NCBI GenBank assembly: GCA_030604975.1 | Contig: JAUVUV010000095.1 | Coordinates: forward strand, 1-7,627 | From: Candidatus Glassiibacteriota bacterium | GTDB taxonomy: Bacteria; Gemmatimonadota; Glassbacteria; GWA2-58-10 | Length of the DNA stretch: 7,627 nt | Reading direction: 5' to 3' | Shown: piece after piece, positions 1-5,881 of the stretch | Position numbering within the stretch: position 1 is the stretch's first letter | How the letters are laid out: every line of letters begins with the position of its first letter | The notes under the pieces: model-generated | What the model saw: only the letters and a program-made list of their open reading frames with translations | Databases searched by the model: none | What the model was told of the DNA's origin: nothing | Translations under genes and position numbers: made by a program

Positions 1-1
1 C

Positions 2-1255
2 CAATGGGAAACACAGCAGGCGCCGCAGTTAATCCGAAGTAAAATCGAGCGCATCCAAAGGCAGGTTCGTGCTCGCTCGGTTACACTCAAGATTCATGAC
101 CCGGAAATGAGCGCCCTCGAAGGTGTGCTCGCCCGGGGAGACCGCCGCATTTCAAATGTGGTCCAGGCAGCCTGGGAGAGGGGCGCGCGCTTCGACGGCT
201 GGAGCGAAACTTTCGACACTCTTGTCTGGGCGGAGGCTTTCAAAGCCGAGGGAGTTGATCGCGATTCATATCTTGCCGCGCGCCCGGAGGGATTACCGGC
301 TCCCTGGCATTTCGTGCGTGTTCCGGTCGAAGAGGCTTTCCTGAGCAATCAGCGCCTGAAAGCGTCATTGGGCGAGAACGTGGAAGACTGCGCAACCGGA
401 CCTTGCCTGTATTGCGGTGCCGAAGAGCCCTCGGTCTGCAGGACACTTCGAGCCAGGGAAATGGTTAAATCATCAGCACGGTTAGACAAATCAGAGCCTC
501 TTGCTACCGGGCCCCTTCCGATGTCCGCTGGGCACCCGGAACGCCAGCTCTGGCGAGTGCGGTATGCGAAAAAGGGTCTGCTGCGTTTCCTCGGCCACCT
601 GGACACGGTTCGCGGTATCGAGTTCATGCTGCGCCGCACGGGGGTACCGGTCTGCTACGGCGGGTTGTTCTCACCCCGGATGCGGCTCCATTTCTCGCCG
701 CCCTTGCCTTTGGGAGCCGAAAGCCGGGCCGAGTATTTCGACTTTGAAACCCTGACGGTGGAAAAAACCGGGCTGCATGAAGCTCTGGAGAAGGCATCCA
801 GGGATTTCGAAGGTTTCAGCATCATGGCACTGAAAGCATTGCCGACAGAGCGGAAAAACAAACTGCCTCACCTGGCTGCGGATATTATCTGCTGTCGCTA
901 TTGCGCCGTTATACCGGAAGAACTCCTGCCGAAAGGCATCGATTGGATCGAATTGGTAGAAGCCTGCCGCACCAGACACCTGGAGGAAGGGGCCTTTCAT
1001 TACCGCACAGATAAGAAAGGTCGCCGCAAGAAAATCCACCTGGCTAAAGCGCTGGAAAGTGTGAAGGCGGAAAGCGGGGATCGAGCCTCGCTCACATTCG
1101 TCCTCGATCTTCAGGGTGAAAATATCTGCCGGCCAGACCATTTTCTGGGCTATCTGCTGGAACTGAACCCTTCACAATTCGCGATCTGCCGAATCGAGAA
1201 GCAGGAAGCTTTTGTCAGGCGAGGGGAAGAACTGGTAACCCCGCTCGATTTTTAA
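2..1255 (+). CDS. Radical SAM protein with C-terminal DUF2344 domain (TIGR03960/TIGR03936 type), 5'-partial
   Basis: The reading frame is open from base 2 to the TAA at 1253-1255 (417 residues), so the gene begins outside the window. The ATG at 107 is internal: the 35 codons before it read into the family-typical stretch KIHDPEMSALEGVLARGDRR. Residues ~1-125 are the end of the radical-SAM half, including GARFDGW, followed by a cysteine cluster (nt 389-439, C-x4-C-x2-C-x7-C) seen in this family. From about nt 545 comes DUF2344, with the landmarks RYAKKGLLRFLGHLD, a Pro-rich segment near FSPRMRLHFSPPLPLG, and a basic C-terminal region. Full-length relatives carry a B12-binding-like domain and the CxxxCxxC cluster of radical SAM enzymes at the N-terminus, which is not visible here. 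The substrate is unknown. Constant linkage to rng/rplU/rpmA in many phyla suggests a role in RNA or ribosome modification (inference). Family assignment is firm; function is not. Confidence 0.9.
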   Translation, partial: QWETQQAPQLIRSKIERIQRQVRARSVTLKIHDPEMSALEGVLARGDRRISNVVQAAWERGARFDGWSETFDTLVWAEAFKAEGVDRDSYLAARPEGLPAPWHFVRVPVEEAFLSNQRLKASLGENVEDCATGPCLYCGAEEPSVCRTLRAREMVKSSARLDKSEPLATGPLPMSAGHPERQLWRVRYAKKGLLRFLGHLDTVRGIEFMLRRTGVPVCYGGLFSPRMRLHFSPPLPLGAESRAEYFDFETLTVEKTGLHEALEKASRDFEGFSIMALKALPTERKNKLPHLAADIICCRYCAVIPEELLPKGIDWIELVEACRTRHLEEGAFHYRTDKKGRRKKIHLAKALESVKAESGDRASLTFVLDLQGENICRPDHFLGYLLELNPSQFAICRIEKQEAFVRRGEELVTPLDF

Positions 1256-1270
1256 GTCTTACCGGCGGAC

Positions 1271-1299
1271 TTGGTGTTATTTTTTTGCGCTTTGATAAT
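1271..1299 (+). promoter_or_regulatory. Candidate sigma70 promoter for rng
   Basis: TTGGTG at 1271-1276 and GATAAT at 1294-1299 are separated by 17 bases in the AT-rich gap before rng. The -10 box matches the consensus at 5 of 6 positions and the -35 box at 3 of 6. Transcription would start near 1306 and give a leader of about 120 nt containing the hairpin at 1353-1395. Chance matches are common in AT-rich DNA, so this is tentative. Confidence 0.3.
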
Positions 1300-1352
1300 T
1301 GCTTATTAAATTAACTGTAGCTAAACAATTTTAAATTCTGACAATTGACTAA

Positions 1353-1395
1353 TTTTGCCTGTTCGGCTTTGCCTCAAATCGATACAGGCGTAAAA
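1353..1395 (+). promoter_or_regulatory. Hairpin in the rng leader
   Basis: GCCTGT (1357-1362) pairs perfectly with ACAGGC (1384-1389). The stem extends outward as TTTT (1353-1356) against AAAA (1392-1395) across a two-base bulge (1390-1391). The 21-nt apical region contains a small GGC-TTT-GCC stem. It lies 33 nt before the rng start and has no following T-run, so it is not a terminator. RNase E of enterobacteria autoregulates through its mRNA leader; a similar role here is only a possibility. Confidence 0.35.
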
Positions 1396-1428
1396 CTTTA
1401 AACTAATCTAATTAATCAGGAAAGTTTT

Positions 1429-2979
1429 ATGGCTAATCAACCGCGATACAAGTCAATAAAACGTGAGATTCTCATCTCAGTAACTCTGAAACAAACCCGT
1501 GTGGCGATCCTCGAGGACGGCAGGCTGGTCGAGCTGATGGTAGACCGTGAGAGTGAGAAAAGAATGGTTGGCGATATTTACAAAGGAATAGTACACCGCG
1601 TTTTGCCGGGAATGCAGGCCTCTTTTGTAGATATCGGCCTGCCCAAACAAGGTTTCCTGCATGTAAGTGATGTGGGTTACGAACTTGTCGAGCTCGATTT
1701 CGACGACGGCAGCGAGGAACAGGCGGGTAGAAGAAAACCCCGGAAGCTGCAGTCGATCCAGGACCAGCTTGAGGAGGGTCAGGAACTGATCGTTCAGGTG
1801 ATCAAGGAACCGATTGGCACAAAGGGCCCCAGAGTGAGCACCGAGATTTCCCTGCCCGGCAGGCTATTGGTTTACGCTCCGTTCGATAACCGTATCGGTA
1901 TTTCCCGCAAGATAGAAGAGCCGCGGGAACGGGCGAGGATCAGGGAGATTATCAGAAAAATTGTCACCAAAAGTGAGGGTGTAATCGTTCGCACCGTTGC
2001 GGAAGATACTACAGAGGGAGAATTCAAGACAGAATACAGCTCTCTGAAAAACCTCTGGCGACGGATTCGCCGCCAGGCTGGCCACGCTCAGGCCCCCTCA
2101 TTAATCTACCAGGAAATGAAACTGATAAGCGGGCTGCTGCGTGATGTTTTCAACGAGCGGGTAGATTCCCTGGTGGTGGATTCAAAAGCGCAATTTAAAC
2201 AGATAAAGAGTTATCTGCGCATTATCTCGCCCAAATTGATAAACCGCCTGCAGCTTTACAAGGACAATAAGCCGCTTTTTACCCGCTATAATCTCGATGA
2301 GGAAATCCGCAGAGTATATAATAACCGGGTCTGGCTCAAGAGAGGCGGTTATATTGTTATCGAGCCGACCGAAGCCCTGGTGTCGATTGATGTCAATACC
2401 GGCAGGTATACGGGTGAAAAGGACCAGGAGGAAACTATTCTGCGCACCAACCTGGAGGCCGCCCGCGAGATTGCGCGCCAGATCAGACTGCGGGACCTGG
2501 GAGGGATCATTGTCTGTGATTTTATCGACATGGAAAGCAAGGAAAACCAGCAGAGAGTACTCGATGAGTTCCGCAAATATCTCAAATTCGACAGGGCTAG
2601 GACAAAGGCTTTCGATGTAAGCCCTCTGGGCCTGGTTGAAATGAGCCGCCAGCGTGTGCGTTCCAGCCTCTTTTACAGCCTGACAGCGCCTTGCCCGGTC
2701 TGTGAGGGCCGGGGGAGAATTTTCACCCCCGAGGTGGTCACTGCTGAAATTGAAGTCACCCTGAAAAAAATCGGCTTCAGAGGCAAGGAGAGCAAACTCC
2801 TGCTTAAAGTTCACCCGGCCGTTGCTCTACATCTGATGGAGGAGGAATATTACCTTCTGCAGGAACTCGAAAACAAAACCAGAATCAGTATTCAGTTGCG
2901 GGACGATCCCCTGATGCGCCTGGATGATTTTGCAATTTTTTCTCTGCCTTCACGTAAGCAGATCGATACTAACTTATAA
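1429..2979 (+). CDS. rng: Ribonuclease G/E family endoribonuclease
   Basis: This is a single-strand-specific endoribonuclease that matures rRNA and starts mRNA decay in the cytoplasm. Its 516 residues fit RNase G, or the catalytic half of RNase E, without the long C-terminal scaffold. An S1-type RNA-binding domain covers about residues 45-135 (GDIYKGIVHRVLPGMQASFVDIG, GFLHVSD). It contains an acidic insert at ~88-105. The catalytic core includes EALVSIDVNTG with D321 and CDFIDM with D364; the 43-residue spacing equals that of the two Mg-binding aspartates of E. coli RNase E. The Zn-link CPVCEGRG (C422, C425) for dimerisation is intact, and LVEMSRQRV precedes it. The ATG at 1429 has AGGAAAG (1418-1424) just upstream. 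It probably has its own promoter in the preceding AT-rich gap. No terminator follows, so some read-through into rplU is possible. Confidence 0.96.
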   Translation: MANQPRYKSIKREILISVTLKQTRVAILEDGRLVELMVDRESEKRMVGDIYKGIVHRVLPGMQASFVDIGLPKQGFLHVSDVGYELVELDFDDGSEEQAGRRKPRKLQSIQDQLEEGQELIVQVIKEPIGTKGPRVSTEISLPGRLLVYAPFDNRIGISRKIEEPRERARIREIIRKIVTKSEGVIVRTVAEDTTEGEFKTEYSSLKNLWRRIRRQAGHAQAPSLIYQEMKLISGLLRDVFNERVDSLVVDSKAQFKQIKSYLRIISPKLINRLQLYKDNKPLFTRYNLDEEIRRVYNNRVWLKRGGYIVIEPTEALVSIDVNTGRYTGEKDQEETILRTNLEAAREIARQIRLRDLGGIIVCDFIDMESKENQQRVLDEFRKYLKFDRARTKAFDVSPLGLVEMSRQRVRSSLFYSLTAPCPVCEGRGRIFTPEVVTAEIEVTLKKIGFRGKESKLLLKVHPAVALHLMEEEYYLLQELENKTRISIQLRDDPLMRLDDFAIFSLPSRKQIDTNL

Positions 2980-2986
2980 TTTTGTA

Positions 2987-3015
2987 TTGACATATAATAG
3001 AAATTTGTTTATTAA
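2987..3015 (+). promoter_or_regulatory. Sigma70-type promoter for rplU-rpmA
   Basis: A perfect -35 box TTGACA (2987-2992) is followed, after 17 bases, by TATTAA (3010-3015), which matches the -10 consensus at 4 of 6 positions. It lies in the AT-rich gap just behind the rng stop codon and would give a leader of roughly 50 nt before rplU. The -10 box is part of the palindromic octamer TATTAATA (3010-3017), which recurs in the folK upstream region. Confidence 0.6.
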
Positions 3016-3053
3016 TACAGTTTATAAAAAATCAATATTAGAACTTCCCGGGT

Positions 3054-3060
3054 AAAGGAG
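3054..3060 (+). promoter_or_regulatory. Ribosome binding site of rplU
   Basis: AAAGGAG lies 11 bases before the ATG at 3072, slightly longer than usual. The start is nevertheless secure, because MYAIAKSGGKQF is the standard beginning of L21 and no other in-frame start lies nearer. Confidence 0.7.
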
Positions 3061-3071
3061 CCTGTTGTTCG

Positions 3072-3833
3072 ATGTATGCTATCGCGAAAAGTGGGGGGAA
3101 ACAGTTCAAAATTGAGCAAAATGCGGTGATCCGCGTACCGAGCCTTCACGCCAAGGTTGGGGAAAAAGTACGTCTGAAGGAAATCCTTTTCCTGAGTGAC
3201 GGGGAAAAAGTGGCGGTAGGCAGACCTTCTATCGAGGGCGTATCTGCCGAAGCGGTGGTTGTCAGGCACGGGCGGAACAGAAAGATCAGGATTGTCAAGT
3301 ATAAACGCCGCAAAGGCTACCGCCGTACTATCGGCCACCGGCAGGGATTCACCGAGCTTGAAATAGGCAGGATAATAGTAGGCAGGAAGAAAAAGCCTGC
3401 GGTGGAAAGCAAAGCCCCGGTTGAGGAAAAAGAAAAAGCCGCGGTTGCTTCTGAAGTTCAAGCTGCTGCTGTTGAATCCAAAAAAGCCGAGGCGGTAAAG
3501 AAGGTGAAAAAGCCAAAAGCGAAAGCCGCCAAGGCTGCCAGAAAAGCCACAGCCAGGAAAGAAAAGCCACAGCCCGCAGTAAAACAGAAAAAGGCCGAGG
3601 AGAAAAAGCCTGCCAAAACCGCCGGAAAGACTGAAAAGGCGGCAGAGAAAAAGGATAAAGCGGAAACTGGTTCCAAAACTAAGCCAAAGACCCGGGCAAA
3701 GGCGAAAAAGCCAGCAGCCGACACGACGAAGAGTAAGGCTGAAAAAGAAGCTGCTGATAAAGCCAAACCGAAGAAAAAAACTGTGAGTAAGAAAACAGAC
3801 AGTTCAGCCAGAGAAAAGGCTAAAAAGGCTTAA
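3072..3833 (+). CDS. rplU: 50S ribosomal protein L21 with long Lys/Ala-rich C-terminal tail
   Basis: L21 binds 23S rRNA in the large subunit. Residues 1-103 are a complete, ordinary L21: MYAIAKSGGKQFK at the start, then the basic KIRIVKYKRRKGYRRTIGHRQ block that contacts rRNA, ending in TELEIGRIIV. The usual protein stops about there, near 100 residues. This one continues for 150 more residues (nt 3381-3830). About a third of them are Lys and nearly a quarter Ala, with scattered Glu, Pro and Thr, no hydrophobic core and PKAKAAKAARK-like stretches, as in histone H1 tails. Extended L21 proteins occur in several phyla; the tail is probably disordered and binds RNA or DNA (inference). The reading frame is intact to the TAA, so the tail is not caused by a frameshift. 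Co-transcribed with rpmA, 87 nt downstream. Confidence 0.97.
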   Translation: MYAIAKSGGKQFKIEQNAVIRVPSLHAKVGEKVRLKEILFLSDGEKVAVGRPSIEGVSAEAVVVRHGRNRKIRIVKYKRRKGYRRTIGHRQGFTELEIGRIIVGRKKKPAVESKAPVEEKEKAAVASEVQAAAVESKKAEAVKKVKKPKAKAAKAARKATARKEKPQPAVKQKKAEEKKPAKTAGKTEKAAEKKDKAETGSKTKPKTRAKAKKPAADTTKSKAEKEAADKAKPKKKTVSKKTDSSAREKAKKA

Positions 3834-3908
3834 GAGTGCTGACTCAATTGGCTCGCACAGCGTGGTAAGAATTTGAAAAATCAGAGAAAAGCTTGATATA
3901 GAGCTTGC

Positions 3909-3916
3909 AAGGAGAG
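3909..3916 (+). promoter_or_regulatory. Ribosome binding site of rpmA
   Basis: AAGGAGAG ends 4 bases before the ATG at 3921 and is the strongest Shine-Dalgarno match in the rplU-rpmA spacer. Confidence 0.75.
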
Positions 3917-3920
3917 ACAA

Positions 3921-4190
3921 ATGGCCCATAAAAAAGGCGTGGGAAGTTCCCGCAACGGCCGTTACAGTCAGGGTAAACGGCTGTGTGTCAAGGCTTTTGG
4001 CGGGCAACTGGTAACTAGCGGTTCGATTATCATCCGTCAGCGGGGAACCAGCTTTCATCCGGGCAACAATGTCGGTGTGGGCAGGGATTACACCCTGTTC
4101 GCCCTGATCGAAGGTGTGGTTGCTTTTGAACGTAAAGGCAAGACACGTAAGAAAGTTTCGGTTTACCCGGCAAGAATTTCGGAAAACTAA
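3921..4190 (+). CDS. rpmA: 50S ribosomal protein L27
   Basis: L27 sits at the peptidyl-transferase centre, its flexible N-terminus reaching toward the tRNA ends. The 89 residues show the whole family signature: MAHKKGVGSSRNGR at the start, KRLCVKAFGGQ, then IIIRQRGTSFHPGNNVGVGRDYTLFALIEGVVAFER and a basic end, KGKTRKKVSVYP. Length is typical. The N-terminus begins directly with MAHKKG, so the cleavable leader of Firmicutes L27 is absent, which argues against a Firmicutes host. The second gene of the rplU-rpmA operon, it is followed 30 nt later by a strong terminator. Confidence 0.98.
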   Translation: MAHKKGVGSSRNGRYSQGKRLCVKAFGGQLVTSGSIIIRQRGTSFHPGNNVGVGRDYTLFALIEGVVAFERKGKTRKKVSVYPARISEN

Positions 4191-4220
4191 ATTCTGTCTG
4201 AAATATCAATTATTTCAGGA

Positions 4221-4250
4221 GGCGCTCAATACAATTGGGCGCCTTTTTTT
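4221..4250 (+). terminator. Rho-independent terminator after rpmA
   Basis: GGCGCTCA (4221-4228) pairs with TGGGCGCC (4236-4243) in an 8-bp stem with one G-U pair and a 7-nt loop. Seven T residues follow immediately (4244-4250). It closes the rplU-rpmA transcript and separates it from the folK-panC group. Confidence 0.94.
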
Positions 4251-4305
4251 ATTTCTTCGGATGTTTTTCAGAAACTTTAGAAGAAGCTTGTTGTTTCAAT
4301 CCCGG

Positions 4306-4334
4306 TTGACAACCACTTTAAGTACTATTAATAT
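4306..4334 (+). promoter_or_regulatory. Candidate sigma70 promoter for the folK-panC group
   Basis: A perfect -35 box TTGACA (4306-4311) is followed, after 17 bases, by TAATAT (4329-4334), which matches the -10 consensus at 4 of 6 positions. It is the first promoter-like sequence behind the rpmA terminator and points toward folK, about 150 nt away. TATTAATA at 4326-4333 overlaps the -10 box, as it does in the rplU promoter. The remaining stretch from 4335 to 4380 is AT-rich and holds only an imperfect dyad (4333-4360). Confidence 0.5.
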
Positions 4335-4380
4335 AAATAAGTATAAAGCAACTTATATATTGTAATTTATGGTTTACTAA

Positions 4381-4464
4381 GTGCGCTGCCGCAAGCCGCG
4401 GGTACCGGTCAAGGGCTTTATCGACTATGCGGAGGTTGAGATTACCAGGGAAAATGTAGGCTGA
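4381..4464 (+). pseudogene. folB: Remnant of folB (dihydroneopterin aldolase), C-terminal end only
   Basis: Read from 4381, this short frame gives 27 residues ending at TGA 4462-4464: VRCRKPRVPVKGF followed by IDYAEVEITRENVG. This matches the closing strand of FolB proteins, where a V-x-V-x-KP-x-x-P-x-x-G stretch is followed by a hydrophobic/acidic strand ending in VEITR. FolB is normally about 120 residues, so roughly the first three quarters are absent. A TAA (4378-4380) lies directly before the first matching codon, no Shine-Dalgarno site precedes the GTG, and no upstream frame carries the missing part. DNA is AT-rich before ~4380 and GC-rich after it, marking a sharp junction. folB next to folK is a common arrangement, which supports the reading. 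FolB makes 6-hydroxymethyl-dihydropterin, the substrate of FolK. The assignment rests on a short match recalled from the family. Confidence 0.6.
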
Positions 4465-4473
4465 GCCCACGCC

Positions 4474-4481
4474 GGAAAGGA
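4474..4481 (+). promoter_or_regulatory. Ribosome binding site that sets the folK TTG start
   Basis: GGAAAGGA ends 10 bases before TTG at 4492. The ATG at 4481 overlaps this site but is in another frame, and no in-frame ATG or GTG is available, so TTG is the best start. Confidence 0.55.
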
Positions 4482-4491
4482 TGCAAACATT

Positions 4492-4941
4492 TTGGAACCG
4501 AATGTTTTTATCAGCCTCGGCTCCAACCTGGGAGACAGACAGGCCAACCTCATGAAAGCCTCGGAGGAGCTTGCCCGGCTGCCGGAGACCGAGATCACCG
4601 GAGAATCCTGGGCGCGTATAACCGAAGCGGTCGGCCTGACCGGCCAGCCTGATTTTTTCAACCAGGTGAAACGAGTCTCTACCGAGCTCCCCCCGGCAGA
4701 ACTTCTGAAAACTTTGCTCTCTATTGAAGATCGCCTGGGCCGGGTGCGCACTGTCCGCTGGGGCCCCAGGGTGATTGACCTTGACATCCTGTTCTACGGC
4801 CATCTGGAATGTAACACTGATTCGCTGGTTCTGCCTCACCCGGAGGTATGGGATCGGCCATTTTTCCTGGAAATGATCGGGGAGATCGACAGCAGGTTCC
4901 TCCAGAGCTGGAACCGGCAGGCTAAGCTGCTTGGAAAGTAA
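4492..4941 (+). CDS. folK: 2-amino-4-hydroxy-6-hydroxymethyldihydropteridine pyrophosphokinase
   Basis: FolK transfers pyrophosphate from ATP to 6-hydroxymethyl-7,8-dihydropterin, the step before dihydropteroate synthase in folate synthesis. The 149 residues cover the usual family length. Visible signatures are FISLGSNLGDR (residues 6-16), NQVKRVST at ~57-64 for the family's 'F.N.v..~.T' strand, and the hallmark RWGPRVIDLDIL (89-100), with D96 and D98 as the two Mg-binding aspartates. LPHPEVWDRPFFL (114-126) holds the conserved His-Pro and Arg of the substrate loop. The start is TTG, with GGAAAGGA upstream. It lies 27 nt after the folB remnant and 18 nt before panC, so folK and panC are probably one transcript from the promoter near 4306. 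Nothing suggests loss of function. Confidence 0.95.
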   Translation: MEPNVFISLGSNLGDRQANLMKASEELARLPETEITGESWARITEAVGLTGQPDFFNQVKRVSTELPPAELLKTLLSIEDRLGRVRTVRWGPRVIDLDILFYGHLECNTDSLVLPHPEVWDRPFFLEMIGEIDSRFLQSWNRQAKLLGK

Positions 4942-4959
4942 ATCGGCAGGGGGAGGGGA

Positions 4960-5817
4960 GTGAAACTTGTAAAAAGCAAAATTGAGGTTCGGGCAGAAAT
5001 AGCACGCCTTAAGAGCGCTGGCGCAAGGGTGGGCCTGGTGCCAACCATGGGGTATTTCCACGAGGGCCACCTGAGCCTGATGCGAATTTCCCGCCGTCAG
5101 GCCGATTACACGGTTGTCAGCCTCTTTGTCAATCCCATCCAGTTTGCCCCCGGAGAAGACCTGGAGGGCTACCCGCGAGACCCCGAGCGCGACCTGGACC
5201 TGGCCCGAAAAGAGGGAGTTGACCTGCTTTTTGCGCCCGATAAGAAAGAGGTTTACGCTCCGAACGCCTCCACATTTATAGAGGAAACCTCGGTCAGCAA
5301 AGGCCTTTGTGGACAAAGCAGGCCGGACCATTTTCGCGGCGTGACAACTGTACTGACCAAGCTATTCAATATCGTAACCCCCGATTTGGCGGTTTTCGGC
5401 CGCAAGGACATTCAGCAGTTGATGGTTATCCGGCGCATGGTACGCGACCTGGATTTTCCCGTGGAAATCGTGGCCGGTCCGACCGTGCGTGAGCCGGACG
5501 GCCTGGCGCTTAGTTCGCGCAATCTCTACCTGAGTAAGGAAGAGCGCCGGAGGGCGCCTGATCTCTATCGCGGTCTTCAGGCCGCAGCCCGGGCTCTGGC
5601 CGAACCCGGCGCCGAGCTGGCAGGCGTTTTGGAATCGGCGCGGCGCGAAATCGAAAGAAATACCGGAGGCCAGGTGGAATACATTTCCGCAGTGGATAAT
5701 GACATGGCAGAAGTCAAGCAGGCTTCCGACTGCAGTTACCTGGCAGCCGCGTTGCAGCTCGGTTCGACACGGCTGATCGACAATGTGGATGTGAACACGG
5801 GCGATCTCTCTAATTGA
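4960..5817 (+). CDS. panC: Pantothenate synthetase (pantoate-beta-alanine ligase)
   Basis: PanC joins pantoate and beta-alanine with ATP, by way of a pantoyl-adenylate, to form pantothenate for coenzyme A. It has 285 residues, the normal length. The nucleotidyltransferase signature PTMGYFHEGHLSLM carries the HxGH histidines (H34, H37). FVNPIQF (56-62), EDLEGYPRD (67-74), GQSRPDHFRGV (118-128), KLFNIVTPDLAVFGRKDIQQ (134-153) and ALSSRN (183-188, the KMSKS-equivalent loop) follow in the expected order, and the C-terminal helical domain is complete. The start is GTG at 4960, with a strong G-rich Shine-Dalgarno region (4951-4959) immediately before it; there is no competing ATG nearby. It follows folK by 18 nt and precedes the pseudo-HPt gene by 64 nt, with no terminator between. 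Confidence 0.97.
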   Translation: MKLVKSKIEVRAEIARLKSAGARVGLVPTMGYFHEGHLSLMRISRRQADYTVVSLFVNPIQFAPGEDLEGYPRDPERDLDLARKEGVDLLFAPDKKEVYAPNASTFIEETSVSKGLCGQSRPDHFRGVTTVLTKLFNIVTPDLAVFGRKDIQQLMVIRRMVRDLDFPVEIVAGPTVREPDGLALSSRNLYLSKEERRRAPDLYRGLQAAARALAEPGAELAGVLESARREIERNTGGQVEYISAVDNDMAEVKQASDCSYLAAALQLGSTRLIDNVDVNTGDLSN

Positions 5818-5870
5818 ACCTCCAGAAGCGCCCCGTGAGCAAGGCGCAGCAATCGATTTCTGGAATTAAC

Positions 5871-5874
5871 GGAG
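5871..5874 (+). promoter_or_regulatory. Ribosome binding site for the pseudo-HPt gene
   Basis: GGAG lies 7 bases before the ATG at 5882. This favours that start over a TTG at 5814, which opens a different frame with no recognisable content. Confidence 0.6.
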
Positions 5875-5881
5875 TGTCCGG

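Noticed and set aside
107..1255. ATG at 107 as the start of the first gene
   Set aside because: The frame continues upstream to the window edge, and the residues before this Met match the radical-SAM family, so the true start is outside.
2182..2814. 210-codon open frame on the - strand within rng
   Set aside because: It lies opposite the catalytic core of RNase G and shows no domain of its own.
3458..3766. Hydrophobic-looking - strand frame (Phe/Ala/Leu-rich) opposite the L21 tail
   Set aside because: This is the reverse reading of Lys (AAA/AAG) and Ala codons, which gives Phe/Leu and Ala/Ser residues automatically; it is not evidence of a membrane protein.
3873..3902. Possible second promoter (TTGAAA-18-TATAGA) between rplU and rpmA
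   Set aside because: Transcription would begin at about the rpmA ribosome binding site, and no terminator separates the two genes; operon transcription from the rplU promoter is simpler.
5125..5145. PanC motif FVNPIQF, with Ile where Thr is common
   Set aside because: This position varies among functional PanC proteins, and all catalytic motifs are present, so it is not a sign of altered activity.
4318..5331. 337-codon open frame on the - strand across folK and panC
   Set aside because: It is antisense to two genes with complete family signatures, has no recognisable motif and no suitable ribosome binding site; GC-rich coding DNA often leaves the opposite strand open.
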